NCBI GenBank assembly: GCA_002005505.1
Contig: KV908653.1
Span: 102,310 to 124,809, forward strand
DNA from: Botryococcus braunii
Taxonomy: Eukaryota; Chlorophyta; Trebouxiophyceae
Direction: 5' to 3'
Length of the DNA stretch: 22,500 nt
Position numbers and translations under genes: made by a program. The notes under the pieces are model-generated. The model was not told where the DNA came from. It ran no database searches and saw nothing but the letters and a program-made list of their open reading frames with translations. Positions 1-21,286 of the stretch are shown here, in pieces (within the stretch, counting starts at the first letter, position 1; every line of letters starts with the position of its first letter).

Positions 1-6620
<6,620 letters not shown>

Positions 6621-7112
6621 TGGACCAGACTCCGCAGGTCTGAGCGTGTATCAGAAAGTGGGGCCAAAAGACTGCTACCGGGATCGTAGGAATACAGCGC
6701 TCATACAATACCTGTAAAAAGCCGGTCGTCAGTTCTAAATCAAAACAATTGCAAATTCAAAAACTTGTTGTTGTTCTGGGTCTTCCTCACTCTCAGGATG
6801 GGTGGCAGTTCTGACTTGCAGAAGATGGGAGTCATGACTTTTAAGGTGCGTGTTAACATCACGTGAGACACATGACAGGCAGATCGATTACTGGATTCCT
6901 GATTTCTGAGGGGAAAACTTATAGCCGTGGAGTCCACGACGTCAATCATGATTGCATACTGACAAACCAACAACGTTGGTGTATTGAGCAGAAGTTTGAA
7001 GCCTTACGGCTTTGTAAGTTTAGAGTTGTGGGCGTGGCCCAGAGATAAGGAGAGTTCAAGACATGGTGTATCACCTCAAATAGATTATCTTGGTTGCGAC
7101 TCTAGAACCCTT
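6621..7112. promoter_or_regulatory. Divergent intergenic region between PRP16 and the small plus-strand gene
   Basis: About 490 bp separate the two predicted start codons, which face away from each other, so promoter elements may be shared. The perfect 8-bp palindrome TCACGTGA (a G-box/E-box type site) lies at 6859-6866, and CGACGTCAAT (an ACGT core of the kind bound by bZIP factors) at about 6937-6946. Binding is inferred from motif knowledge only. A non-coding 5' exon for either gene cannot be excluded. Confidence 0.5.
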
Positions 7113-7855
7113 ATGGAGGATCCAAAGCTCCAGCAACTGGCCAATGAGCTGGATGAAGCAATCAAGAGGGTCGACGCTCTGCAGAAGAGGTCGCAGACTA
7201 TGTCCTGGTCTTCCAGGATCAGCAAGCACGTAGATAAGCACGGAAATGCCCTCATGAATGTGCTGTTGGCTGGCACTGTTTTTGTTTTTGCCCTGCAAAA
7301 GTTACAAATGAAAAACAAGTTGGAGGTGCGTTTCTCCTGAAGAATTGCATGTAAGCAGTCGGAATGCCCGAAACCGCCTTGATTCGTCTCCCTCCATGCA
7401 TCCAGGAGAAGCGACTTGAATGGGAAAAGGAAAGAGCTGCGTTAGCTGCCGAAAAAAATAGGTAGGTGACATTGGAGTTCGTGTAGGCCAGTTGCAGTGA
7501 GTACTTCGGGATCCACATGCTAGTTTAGGGCCCACCAGATGATGCCAAAGGGCCATGATGATCAATAGAGCCGTGATAGTTTCGAATTTTTCTTCTTGCA
7601 TGCAAGAGAACCCACTCATTTGGAAGTTTGCCTTGCTGGGTGGGTGCAGACTAGAAGAGCACGTCGATGACTTGCACCAGGAATTAAGCAACATATTTTC
7701 AGGGGTCCATGCTGAAGCACAGGTATGCAACATAATTTCCTTTCCATAACCATTCGTGCATTCAGAGACTGTGTCTTGTGTTGCAGCTCTTACTGTCTGT
7801 GGGTATGCAGCCCAAGCGAAGCCCCAGCTGGCAGTCTTGGAGATGGTGGATCTAA
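7113..7855 (+). CDS. Small single-pass membrane, coiled-coil-like protein (136 aa), unrecognised
   Basis: Four exons, 7113-7325, 7406-7461, 7650-7722 and 7787-7855, join in phase through GT-AG introns of 80, 188 and 64 nt and end at TAA 7853-7855. The product starts MEDPKLQQLANELDEAIKR, a charged helix. A hydrophobic segment at about residues 46-61 (ALMNVLLAGTVFVFAL) follows. A second charged helix comes next (KLEEKRLEWEKERAALAAEK, then LEEHVDDLHQELSNIF). The C-terminus is Trp-rich (SWQSWRWW). This layout fits a small membrane-anchored helical protein, perhaps of an organelle or the endomembrane system. I do not recognise the family. The frame is open upstream of 7113, but no in-frame ATG was seen there. 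Support is phase consistency, coding-like sequence and good splice sites; the last exon is the least certain. Confidence 0.62.
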
Positions 7856-7906
7856 GCCATAGCTCTGCTCAGAAGTGGTTGCACCATTGCAGGCATCATT
7901 TCAGGT

Positions 7907-7911
7907 TGTAA
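7907..7911 (+). terminator. Possible TGTAA polyadenylation signal
   Basis: TGTAA occurs 52 nt after the stop of the small gene. TGTAA is the known polyadenylation signal of many chlorophyte algae. A 5-mer is frequent by chance, and I saw no equivalent just after the F-box gene, so this is weak. Confidence 0.2.
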
Positions 7912-8627
7912 ACAACTTCCACCAGCCGTGACAGGATGCGGCCAATGCCTATGTGCTATATTTGTACTATGACAAAGTGAATGAGTAGAGTTGCCTCACG
8001 ATGTCCTTGCTTTTCAGGGGTTAACCGTTGATAGGATGCAGTTTGCAATCGGCAAACCCCATTGAGAGAGTACCAGAGCGTTGCTTCCTGTTGGGATCAA
8101 TCACTGTTCCCAATATTGTTTAACCTTAGGTGACGTCTTTGGTAGATGATATGCTACAGCCCAAGAGGTTGGGTTTAAGCCTGGTGGTTTCACTTCTGTA
8201 ACGGGATGTCTACATTTAACAATCAGAGCTTAAGAGGTGCCCGTTGATGGTGGGATTTTTATGTTGGACATGGTACTTCGCAGCAGGTCTTCCACGTGTG
8301 CGTATGTGCACACAATTAGACTATGCACAGTGTGTCTCCAGCGGCAAAGCATGTATACCCCCTTGTTGCATGGCATTGTATAGTTGTGAAAAAGTAGCTT
8401 CATCATGGAGACAGGTTATAACAATCTTTTCCTGCCAGACACTGGAGTTCGTGGGATTCAGCAGCGAAGTCATTTCGTTACTTTTTAAAATGTGTGCCAG
8501 GTGTTTTGAATGGTACCTAATTGCATGACCGTGGGACCTAAATCCTGCAGGAGTTATGCAGCTCGTCATAAAAGAGCATCGTTGAACACTTACTTCTTAG
8601 TGTACTTTGTTGAAATCTCAGTAACTC

Positions 8628-8981
8628 TCATTGAGATGCAAGGCCGTCATGGACAATTAAAATATCAAGGCCTAATATGTAAAGCACAGACACCCCTCTC
8701 TGGGGCATGCCCTTCGTATTGGCACGAGGTTTCTTTGCTGAGGAGGTTCCTCTATTGCCATCCCATATCACAGTAATTGTGCCATCCATTTTTAGAAAAG
8801 TTGTCAAAGGATAATGTGTGTTCCCAAACTGCATAGCTGCTGTACCTTTAAGCAGTGGGGGCTGTGGATCTGCGAAACTTGCAACTACCTTTGGTGATAA
8901 TAAATTAACTAGTATGCTAAATCGCTTCGTCAATTTGGATGACAAGCAACTCGATGGCGAGACAATAGTATACATCAGCAC
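8628..8981 (-). CDS. Weak candidate ORF (117 codons), unrecognised
   Basis: One uninterrupted minus-strand frame whose C-terminal part reads MQFGNTHYPLTTFLKMDG, then TITVIWDGNRGT, then RGVSVLYILGLDILIVHDG. The composition is protein-like, but there is no recognised domain and no clear splice partner. The plus strand also has an open frame here, so this could be a remnant of mobile DNA or chance. Confidence 0.2.
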   Translation of the reverse strand: MLMYTIVSPSSCLSSKLTKRFSILVNLLSPKVVASFADPQPPLLKGTAAMQFGNTHYPLTTFLKMDGTITVIWDGNRGTSSAKKPRANTKGMPQRGVSVLYILGLDILIVHDGLASQ

Positions 8982-9116
8982 TTATCACGCTGTTAGCACA
9001 TCAGCAATGCTAGCCAGCAAAAGTTAGCCATTATTCTTTTACTTCGTTTCCATATTATTCTGGTTGGGGGGTTGTTTTGGGGAAGTTGGGGGCGGGGGGT
9101 CACATCCCGGGGGCAC

Positions 9117-9265
<149 letters not shown>

Positions 9266-9314
9266 GGACGGGGGGAGCTGTGAGATCGATTTCAAATGGT
9301 AGAGTGAAAAAAGA

Positions 9315-9392
9315 ATCCTTCACGTGCAGAAATGATCCCTCCTCACGTGCATAAATAATTTTTCCTTCCAGGTCATGAGCAGAAATAATCCT
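9315..9392. repeat. Short ~24-bp tandem repeat, three copies
   Basis: Three diverged copies share the pattern TCCTTCACGTGCAGAAATGA, TCCTCACGTGCATAAATAAT and GGTCATGAGCAGAAATAATC. The first two carry a CACGTG core. They lie just after the (AG)n block. Confidence 0.5.
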
Positions 9393-9939
9393 TCGGAAGG
9401 ATATTGAGAGTCCCTTGTCTAGTCCGGTTAAAGCTGGTGCTCAGGGAGACTCTTGGGTGCCATGCTCAGGCATTTCGAACCTGCAGTTGAGACCACTGAC
9501 AACCCTGCATGTGGACCAATTGCCTCGTGGTTTTGAAGTATCTGCAATGCCCATGGAATGAGACCCGGGTGAACTATCTGTTAGACTGTGCTAAGGGCAA
9601 TTTACACTGGCAGGCTTCCAGTGGTTTCTTTATTGGCTTTTGGTGTCCCCCATGAATTTCAATTCTATCTTCAAAACAAAATCACGTAGATTTTTCACTT
9701 CAGATAGGGTGCTTGCAACTGGGCTGGATTGTACAAGGACATGCATGTGAGTTCACTAGCCTACCTGTCGTCCCTCAAAGGCTTCGAGGTCTAGATACAT
9801 ATTCTGGCTACCCCCTTAGTATTTGATAAGTAATCTGAATTCCATTGCGTGGTTTTGGGCTAGCTGCCAGAGGCAACTGGACATTCGCAACCGAACAGGG
9901 GAATATGCGGGATCGGATTCCCGGGTGTACAAAATCTAA

Positions 9940-9982
9940 CCCGGTTTGCTATCAAACCGGGCCGCAAGCCCGGAGCCTCCGG
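9940..9982. repeat. Two adjacent GC-rich hairpins
   Basis: CCCGGTTTG (9940-9948) and CAAACCGGG (9953-9961) form a perfect 9-bp stem with loop CTAT. CCCGGA and TCCGGG around 9968-9982 form a second, 6-bp stem with loop GCC. No T run follows and no RNA family is recognised. Confidence 0.55.
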
Positions 9983-10770
9983 GTACCTGGGCTAACGTAC
10001 CCGCAATCGGAGTTGGTCGGACTAGCGCCCGCCCTAGGCTACAGCTAGTGACTCACAGCCAGTGACTCACCGGGCTACCACCAGTGCGAGTCCCTGTGGC
10101 CCACTGGCAGTGGGACTGACCTCGGAGTCCGACGGTGAAAGGGCACATCAGAGGGCGGGATTGAACAGAAAGGTGCCCGCCGGATACCCTCAAGGACATT
10201 GGAGGAACGAGCAATAAGGGCTAAAAGGCGAAGTAGCAAGAACATTATAGGATGGTGTTTGCTTAGTTGGGTAGCCACTGGTAGTCTGGACTTACCGGTG
10301 CCTCATTTTCATGAACTTGCGTTGCATTCGGCAGGAAACTGGCATTCGATCCTGTTTCCCAAGAAGTCGTGTCCAGGTTTGAGGGCGACCTTCCGACCTC
10401 GTAAGTGCCACTCAAAAACTTTATTGTCTTGCATATGTTCATTCTCGGTGCATTTGCATCCTTAACTTGGTCAGGGGCTGCACAACTACGCTGATATCCC
10501 CTCCCGAAGCACATTCTATTAAATTGGTCTGCGCCAGTAGCTCCTTCCTTCGTTATTTTAAACTTTTGTAGTCAAGGTCTTGGTTGACCTCTTAGTGGTG
10601 CTTAAGGAGGCCAGTGTCGTAACCGTTATGACTGGCATGCAGCAAGTAGTCGGAATTGTCATCGCCGAGCAGGTGCTCAGCTGGGCTGTATCGGTACACA
10701 GATGAGGGTTGTGTGGAAAATAGTTAAGATTTGTGACGACGGTTGTTGATTTTGTCCAGCAGGTGCACAA

Positions 10771-15656
<4,886 letters not shown>

Positions 15657-15857
15657 GCCGAACCCTGGAATCGCCATCTGTGCTTGATCGCACAGCTGGC
15701 GTGATGTGGCAGCTTACAGGGTATCAGGGGCAGCTCCGCGTGGATGCGTTGAGCCCGACGGTGGGGAAGCTGTTTGGCCACCACATTTGCCCTGCCGCTG
15801 GGAATGCTATGTGCGCTTGACTTCAGCGTTGGCGGCGGTTGGAGGACAGTGGTGTGA

Positions 15858-15859
15858 AA

Positions 15860-15921
<62 letters not shown>

Positions 15922-15938
15922 GGGGGAGGGGGGGGGGT
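15858..15938. repeat. (CT)n to (GT)n junction repeat
   Basis: A short CT repeat passes directly into a GT repeat and then a G-rich block (TTGGGGGAGGGGGGGGGTGG). Confidence 0.94.
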
Positions 15939-16949
15939 GGATGAGCATTGCCATTATTGTTCTCTACCCATGAGGGAGGAACGAGGAGGAAAGCTTTCGT
16001 TGCCCCTCTGAGTACGATGATTGTTCACTTAGTCTGATTGAGGAATGAGGCACAAGCTTTCCTTGTCCTTATGTCCGCCTGCGGGTCATATGTACACTAC
16101 TTTTGACATTGCAAACACGTGAAATGCAAACGCAACCCATCGGGCTGCAAGCCGACCAGAGAGTTGCCTTCAAACCAGTAAATATGAATGAGGCACAAGC
16201 ACAGGCCTTTCAATTGGTGTATTTCCTCTTGCGAAAAGGAGTTACATTTTTTAGGCACAACCGAATGTGGACCTTGAGTGTGGACCAAGTTAATGATACG
16301 CATGCGCAACCGCCTGCTGAAAACCACCATGTTGTGTGATATTTTTCCTTGTGGCAGTGATTTGTCCTCTGACGTGTGCAGACATGTGCGAGCGTCCGCA
16401 GCCAAATGTTGTTTGCAAATACAACATGGCTTTGAGAGGCCTGGCACTGCAATGCTTGTGCACGTGCGTGTTTGGGATGCCCATAAATGGTCCGCTATTT
16501 TTCATCATGTTGCCATTTGTGCGGCAGCATGTCATCTTATCATTCCTGCTACTATTATCTCATTTTCCTATCCGAAATGTGATTTTGCTGCAGGTCATTT
16601 TCCTCTGGTAAGTCTTGCAGGTGTGTTGGTAATGTGCTTTGGGTCCACCTTGTGCGCCACACAATACTTACCCCCGGTAATACCTTTCTTTCCTTTCAGA
16701 AGTGGAATGTCTGGCTCTGTCATACGCATGTATGGATAACGGCACGCTTTACCCTCTCTCTGAAGCTGCTAGTTGATTGCGCAGCTTCTCACGGTTCAAA
16801 ACAAAATAGTCGTTCTTGCTCAAGCATGCCTATATCAAGGCCAGCTTATCTCCTGATGCCTCTTTGCCCCTTTTCTTGGCGTGTTTTTTCCTGTTACCTG
16901 GTAAAATATCTCTATAATTTTGCTCCAGTGCCCTTTACTGTCACTGGCG

Positions 16950-17220
16950 CTATGCTACAGGGCCTGGTTGGCACTGCAGCTGTGCTAGGCGCTCTAGACC
17001 TATATATTAGATATTGGTGAAATGCTAGAAGGCTGTACTGTACCACTATGCTAGGCAGGCTAGTCTAGGCTAGGCTACACTTTGCTAGGTTTAGTTGTAC
17101 TAGTACAATGGTGAAGGTTCTACTGATACTGCCGCAATGCTAGGCGGTCTACCAGTACTTGTCCTATGTTGCAGGGCCTCAAAAGTTCAGCTGTTATGCT
17201 GCGGGGCCGATTGGCTCTGC
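16950..17220. repeat. Degenerate tandem repeat field with CTAGGC motifs
   Basis: ATGCTAGGC or close variants recur near 16982, 17022, 17048 and 17142. CTATGCTACAGGGCCT and CTATGTTGCAGGGCCT recur near 16950 and 17164, with a third TATGCTGCGGGGCC near 17194. The unit is irregular, so this looks like an old decayed array. Confidence 0.5.
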
Positions 17221-17315
17221 CTCTGTTTTAGAGTTTTGAATTGTTATAGCATTGGCGGAGGACGCTTTGTCGGGACTCGTCCATCCTTGCAGGTGTGCAG
17301 GCAGCTGCTGTTTAC

Positions 17316-17337
17316 AATATCATACATGTATGATATT
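17316..17337. repeat. Perfect 22-bp palindrome
   Basis: AATATCATACA followed by its exact reverse complement TGTATGATATT, with no spacer. It is AT-rich and could extrude as a cruciform. Confidence 0.9.
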
Positions 17338-17713
17338 TTGCTTATGTCAACTGCGCTTCAACCAAAGACCGGTTGCTCTGTATCAAAGAGCAAATTTAAG
17401 TGCTTTTGTCCACAGTCGAGCAGAGATCGTGATGTTTCTGATGTTCTAGTTAAGAAGGATGATGGAGAGCAATTCCTGACGTTCCTGAGAAATGGTTAAG
17501 AAGTCACGTCTATGATTAAGAGGACATGTAGTCGTTTTCTATGAATATACGAGTGCTGCTGCCACGAAGCCTGGCCGACTGTTGAAGCCAACAACTGAGG
17601 AATACGAGGTCCAGGTCGAAGGGAGCCGCTTGTACCAACATTGAAGTGGTTGGTGTAAAATGTTTTAACACCCAAGGAAGTACGTTGTAGCGAGGTCGAA
17701 GGCGCAAGAAGGT

Positions 17714-18089
17714 TCAGGTGCAGACAGAAAACGTCGCCTCTAGTAACATTGTGGATGTTACTAGAGACTTGGGCATGATGGATTTTTCCGGTATGCCCAC
17801 CAGTTTCGGCGGGACCGTATAGGTTTGGTGATCCGGTTGAGGTACATAGTCGACTATGTACCTCAACGTCAGTGTTTGTCCTTCAAAGCAAGCCAGCAGC
17901 AGGTGGAGATCAGCAAGGCCTTCTTGCCGGTGCTTTCCCCTAATGGGTTGAGGGATCCAATGGAACATTGTTGTGATCCACTTTTTAAACACATGAAGTA
18001 GAAAAGCAGGATGGCCGGCCTGGTGCCAGGCTTCGCGTTCTTTGGTTTCTATTAATGCCCAGCGTATGTTCATGAGTGTCTTAATGTGC

Positions 18090-18125
<36 letters not shown>

Positions 18126-18418
18126 ACAACAATTGTATATATGTATGCATGCGTGTGTACGTGTGCACCCAGGCATGTTTTTGTGCGGCTGTGGGCATGC
18201 GAGCATGGATGCGTGTGTGTATGTGTGCATTTGTGTGTCTGTGTGTGTGTGTGTGTTTGTGCGCGCGCGTGCGTGAACGCACGCGCGCATGAGCCCGCCC
18301 TCGCGAGGGGAGCATTCTTCACTGCTTTCTTGGATATTAGTTGTGGTTCTGAACCTGTTGACGTCATGGACATGTTGCGCATGATGACTGTTTTTTTGAT
18401 GTCAGCTTCAACAGCCAA
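17714..18418 (-). CDS. Candidate minus-strand ORF (234 codons) containing a His-Thr repeat; possibly decayed mobile DNA
   Basis: A single uninterrupted frame crosses the GT microsatellite at 18070-18300. Non-repeat protein-like sequence stays in the same frame on both sides: [20 protein letters not shown] before it, and [20 protein letters not shown], then [20 protein letters not shown] after it. The ORF ends near the 11-bp hairpin. A shorter plus frame over 17767-17999 is also open ([20 protein letters not shown]), so the coding strand is undecided. No domain is recognised. Confidence 0.25.
17738..17766. repeat. Perfect 11-bp stem hairpin
   Basis: CTCTAGTAACA (17738-17748) and TGTTACTAGAG (17756-17766) are exact reverse complements around a 7-nt loop TTGTGGA. 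There is no terminator-like T run. Confidence 0.85.
17836..17867. repeat. Perfect 32-bp palindrome
   Basis: GTTGAGGTACATAGTC is followed immediately by its exact reverse complement, 16 bp per arm with no spacer. It lies about 70 bp after the 11-bp hairpin. Because it is a palindrome, both strands encode the same residues ([10 protein letters not shown]) in open frames on both strands. Confidence 0.93.
18070..18300. repeat. (GT)n with imperfect GTGCATG spacers and a CG-rich hairpin
   Basis: GT repeats at about 18090-18123 and 18230-18256 flank imperfect alternating sequence. At 18263-18288 GCGCGCGTGCG and CGCACGCGCGC form an 11-bp stem around TGAA. The whole block is alternating purine-pyrimidine. 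Confidence 0.9.
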
Positions 18419-18627
18419 ATCATGAAGATTACTTCATTCCCTTTTTCAAGAAAAGGACTTCCGCCTATAACAACCGCACTGGGGATCCCGGTCCTCGTGG
18501 CGAGCTTCTAGGTTCTCTCCCATGCTAGTATCAGCTTCTCGGCTTTTCACGTCAGCAAAGAATGGAGGAAAGGGGGGGGGGGGGAGTTTGTGGATGGCAA
18601 TGCTTAAGTTTCATAGGGGTACTGCCT

Positions 18628-18671
<44 letters not shown>
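18628..18671. repeat. (CTA)n triplet repeat, about 14-15 units
   Basis: A perfect CTA/ACT triplet run followed by degenerate TGTTACTG triplets to about 18725. The frames through it are low complexity (Thr or Leu runs) and are not taken as genes. Confidence 0.95.
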
Positions 18672-19098
18672 GTTGCTGTTACTGTTACCGCTTTACTTAC
18701 TACTTCTGCTGCAACTACTACATGTACATATACGTAAACCTCTATTGGTCCTAATCAGGACCTTGTAAGGAGCATACCGCTCAGATGCAAGCAAAGATGC
18801 CCACGTGGGGGTTATAGAAGGTGAACCCCGTATGGTTGCATGGTGATACAATCCGAGCACCTTAAATTTTCTAATAGATCAGAGTGTCGTACACCTCTAG
18901 TTTCCCAATAGATAAGAGTGGTGGTACAATTGGCGAAGAGAGGTACACAGAGCATAATACGTGTAGACTTGAATCACTGAGGATCCAGCGAGGTTACGGC
19001 ACGTAATCTTGTGTACCTCAGCGAACCGCTCTCTAGAGGGAATTGCCCGGCCTCCACCGTCATTCCCTCCCTTACCCAGTAAGTTGCGATACTCCATG

Positions 19099-19739
19099 TT
19101 ACTCTAGCATCCAAATGCGTTCAAAAATGGTCCATGTGATAACAGGGTCATCACCAGCTATGCCTGAGCTAGTAACTCCTGGGATGGGTACCCTGCCGGA
19201 CCCTCGCATGGTGTCCTCGACTTGTACCTCGCCACCGAGTACCCGGGGATCTGGTGCCTGCTTCCATGTTGAGCCACGTGGAGGAGACTTCCCGGGCAAG
19301 TCACTTTGTGCCCCTGCCCTGCCCTGACCTGCCGGAATCTTCTCGAGGGCTGGAGTCACCGGGTTTTGCCGTACAGGATTGGCTATTATCTTTGCCAGCT
19401 CAGTTTCTGCCCGCCCAATTTCCTCCTTTGAGAAGCCTTTTGCCGCCATTAAGTCCTGCAGAGTCCATCCAGTCCGTCAGACATGGCTCTCGGAGAAGTG
19501 GTGTAGAGTACTCACATGCAACAGACGATGCTTTCATTGGGTTTTTCAAACTACCGTAAATAGGTCATGGGCACGGCCTAAAGCATGCAACCTGTGGTAG
19601 CGCCTGAGTTCCTCAGCCCTTGCCTCACACCCCCCCTCCTCCCTTTCCAGGGACCAAGATTGGCAGCGCCTGAGAGCTCACGCCGGGGCGAGCGTGCAGA
19701 CACATGTGTATGCATGCATGCACGTTCGCACCCCCCCCC

Positions 19740-19822
<83 letters not shown>

Positions 19823-19863
19823 ACGCACACGCACACGCACACGCACACGCACACGCACGCGCG

Positions 19864-19931
<68 letters not shown>

Positions 19932-20875
19932 CGCACACACACACGCTCGCACACAAACAGACAGATCAACAACATGACAGCAGTATACACCGATGCGCAT
20001 GACAATTATGAAAAGGTGAAACCATCATATCATTCCAGCAGATCTTGTTGGAACCGCCCGCTGCTTCTGCGAACAGGTCCTTCAGGGGAGTGCAGGAGGT
20101 GCCCTCCAGCGTCACAAGACGCTGTATGAGCCGTCGCCAGGCAGCTTTCCAGGGAGGGATGCCGGCTCGTGCCCCTCCCTGCAACGCGGCTGTTGGAGAC
20201 GGAATCGGCGAAGGTCTGCCGTATGGTGATGCAGTGCTTGACGCTCCAACAATCTGGTGTGGAAAGTGTCATCGTCAAATCTCTCCCTTCTGTACTCCTT
20301 ACCACTACTTAGCGCTATACATGCACACACGCACGCGTTACTTCATAAGGGGTAACCCAGTTCTGCTGGCCCACCACCCCTCAACCCTCAAGTATGTCTC
20401 CATTCCTATATGCCCCCTCCCCCTTTCTATGAAGCTAACCCCATCAGAGCAATGCATTCCTCTGTTGGGGCCAGCTTCCTGATTATGAAGCTAACCTCCT
20501 TTTAGAAAAGGGAGGGGAAATAAGGGGGGCTACACTGCGGCATGCATTGGTAAAGGGGGACGTCGATCATTAGGGGGCCAAAGGAGGGTGTTGGGGGGGG
20601 GGGGGGGGCAGGGCACTTCATCATCCCCCCCCCCCCCCAAACCCCTCCCTCTGCCTACGGGATGCTTGGGTTTGCCGCCGGGGCCCCATGGAGGCCGGGA
20701 AGATATGTGGATCAGGGGCGCACTTTATCGGTGGGGCAAGAGAGAGCGCGCTCGATCTTGTGCTGAAGATCAGCACCCGCCGCCTTGAGGTCGGGCTGGA
20801 GGACCGAGTGCATCTGCTTCAGCCGCACGCCCGCTGCCCTGCTCGTCTGCCGCGCCATGGCCTCGGTTTTTTCAC
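19099..20875 (-). CDS. Provisional multi-exon gene, unknown function (3' part)
   Basis: Three minus-strand exons join in phase: 20875-20724 (acceptor CGGCAG, donor AAA|GTGCGC), 20178-20023 (acceptor GTTGCAG, donor ATG|GTTTCA) and 19455-19099 (acceptor CTCTGCAG, stop TAA 19101-19099). The product reads [40 protein letters not shown], then [40 protein letters not shown], then [20 protein letters not shown]. It is predicted to be mainly helical, with a faint EF-hand-like spacing around GGSNKI that lacks the usual acidic ligands. The last ~90 residues are Gly/Pro-rich and may be intronic; a donor at 19374 (CCT|GTACGG) would shorten the exon. A large CA/CG microsatellite lies in the second intron. 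I do not recognise the family. Phase agreement is supportive, but the choice of sites was partly guided by it. Confidence 0.42.
19732..19960. repeat. (CA)n with internal (CACACG)n and CG block
   Basis: A C run and CA repeat to about 19811 pass into a perfect hexamer repeat ACGCAC/ACACGC (about 19812-19858). A (CG)n block of about 14 bp and then another CA repeat follow. The nested order looks like successive expansions. Confidence 0.95.
20593..20638. repeat. G16 and C14 runs in inverted orientation
   Basis: Sixteen G (20593-20608) and fourteen C (20625-20638) are separated by 16 nt. They could pair as a hairpin, or each could form a G-quadruplex or i-motif. Homopolymers this long are also common places for assembly error. 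Confidence 0.9.
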
Positions 20876-21179
20876 CTGCCGCCCCCCTCCCCCCGCCCCG
20901 GGGGCAAACTGTCAGCAGAGAGACACCGGGCAGCGCCTGCTAAAGCAACCTTGGAAGTACATCTGGATTACGTCACGGCTTGAAGTCACGGCACGTGTTC
21001 AACTGCTTGTGCATGCATCCTGTCGCGTCTGGGACCCCCACAAAAAAGTGCAAGTACCCCAAGTTGCGCCACCTCACTGGGGGCCTTTGTGGGGCCCCGG
21101 GGCCCCCCCACAAATACCCAGGGTCTCTTGGCATGCGGTAAGGAAGTATACAAACGCCCTGGTTCTCCTTCACTCAGGG

Positions 21180-21286
21180 TATTGTGCCACACCCCAATGT
21201 CTCACTGGCTATTTTGCCTCACCCCAAAGTCTCACAGCTCATCTTGCCTTATCCCAACGTCTCACCGCTCATCTTGCACCCCATTG
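21180..21286. repeat. 30-bp tandem repeat, about 3.5 copies
   Basis: The units read TATTGTGCCACACCCCAATG, TATTTTGCCTCACCCCAAAG and CATCTTGCCTTATCCCAACG, each followed by TCTCACNGCT-like sequence, with a partial fourth copy CATCTTGCACCCCATTG. Confidence 0.82.

Larger units (their letters stand above)
15657..17300. other. Stretch without a confident gene
   Basis: Apart from the frame ending at 15820 and the repeats listed, I see only weak ORFs. One at 16336-16611 (plus) is hydrophobic (PLFFIMLPFVRQHVILSFLL) with no recognisable family and no good splice partner. Confidence 0.5.

Noticed and set aside
6740..6973. Minus ORF upstream of PRP16 as an extra N-terminal exon
   Set aside because: There is no similarity to PRP16 N-termini and no phase-consistent donor. 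It lies in the divergent promoter region.
18562..18768. Leu- or Thr-run ORFs through the CTA repeat
   Set aside because: They are pure triplet-repeat translations with no flanking domain.
19099..19449. Assignment to ESS2/DGCR14 because of a DPVITW motif
   Set aside because: Only a few residues resemble the family, the expected following motif is absent, and neighbouring exons do not match.
20023..20178. EF-hand calcium-binding domain
   Set aside because: The [10 protein letters not shown] spacing is reminiscent of an EF loop, but the acidic ligands are missing.
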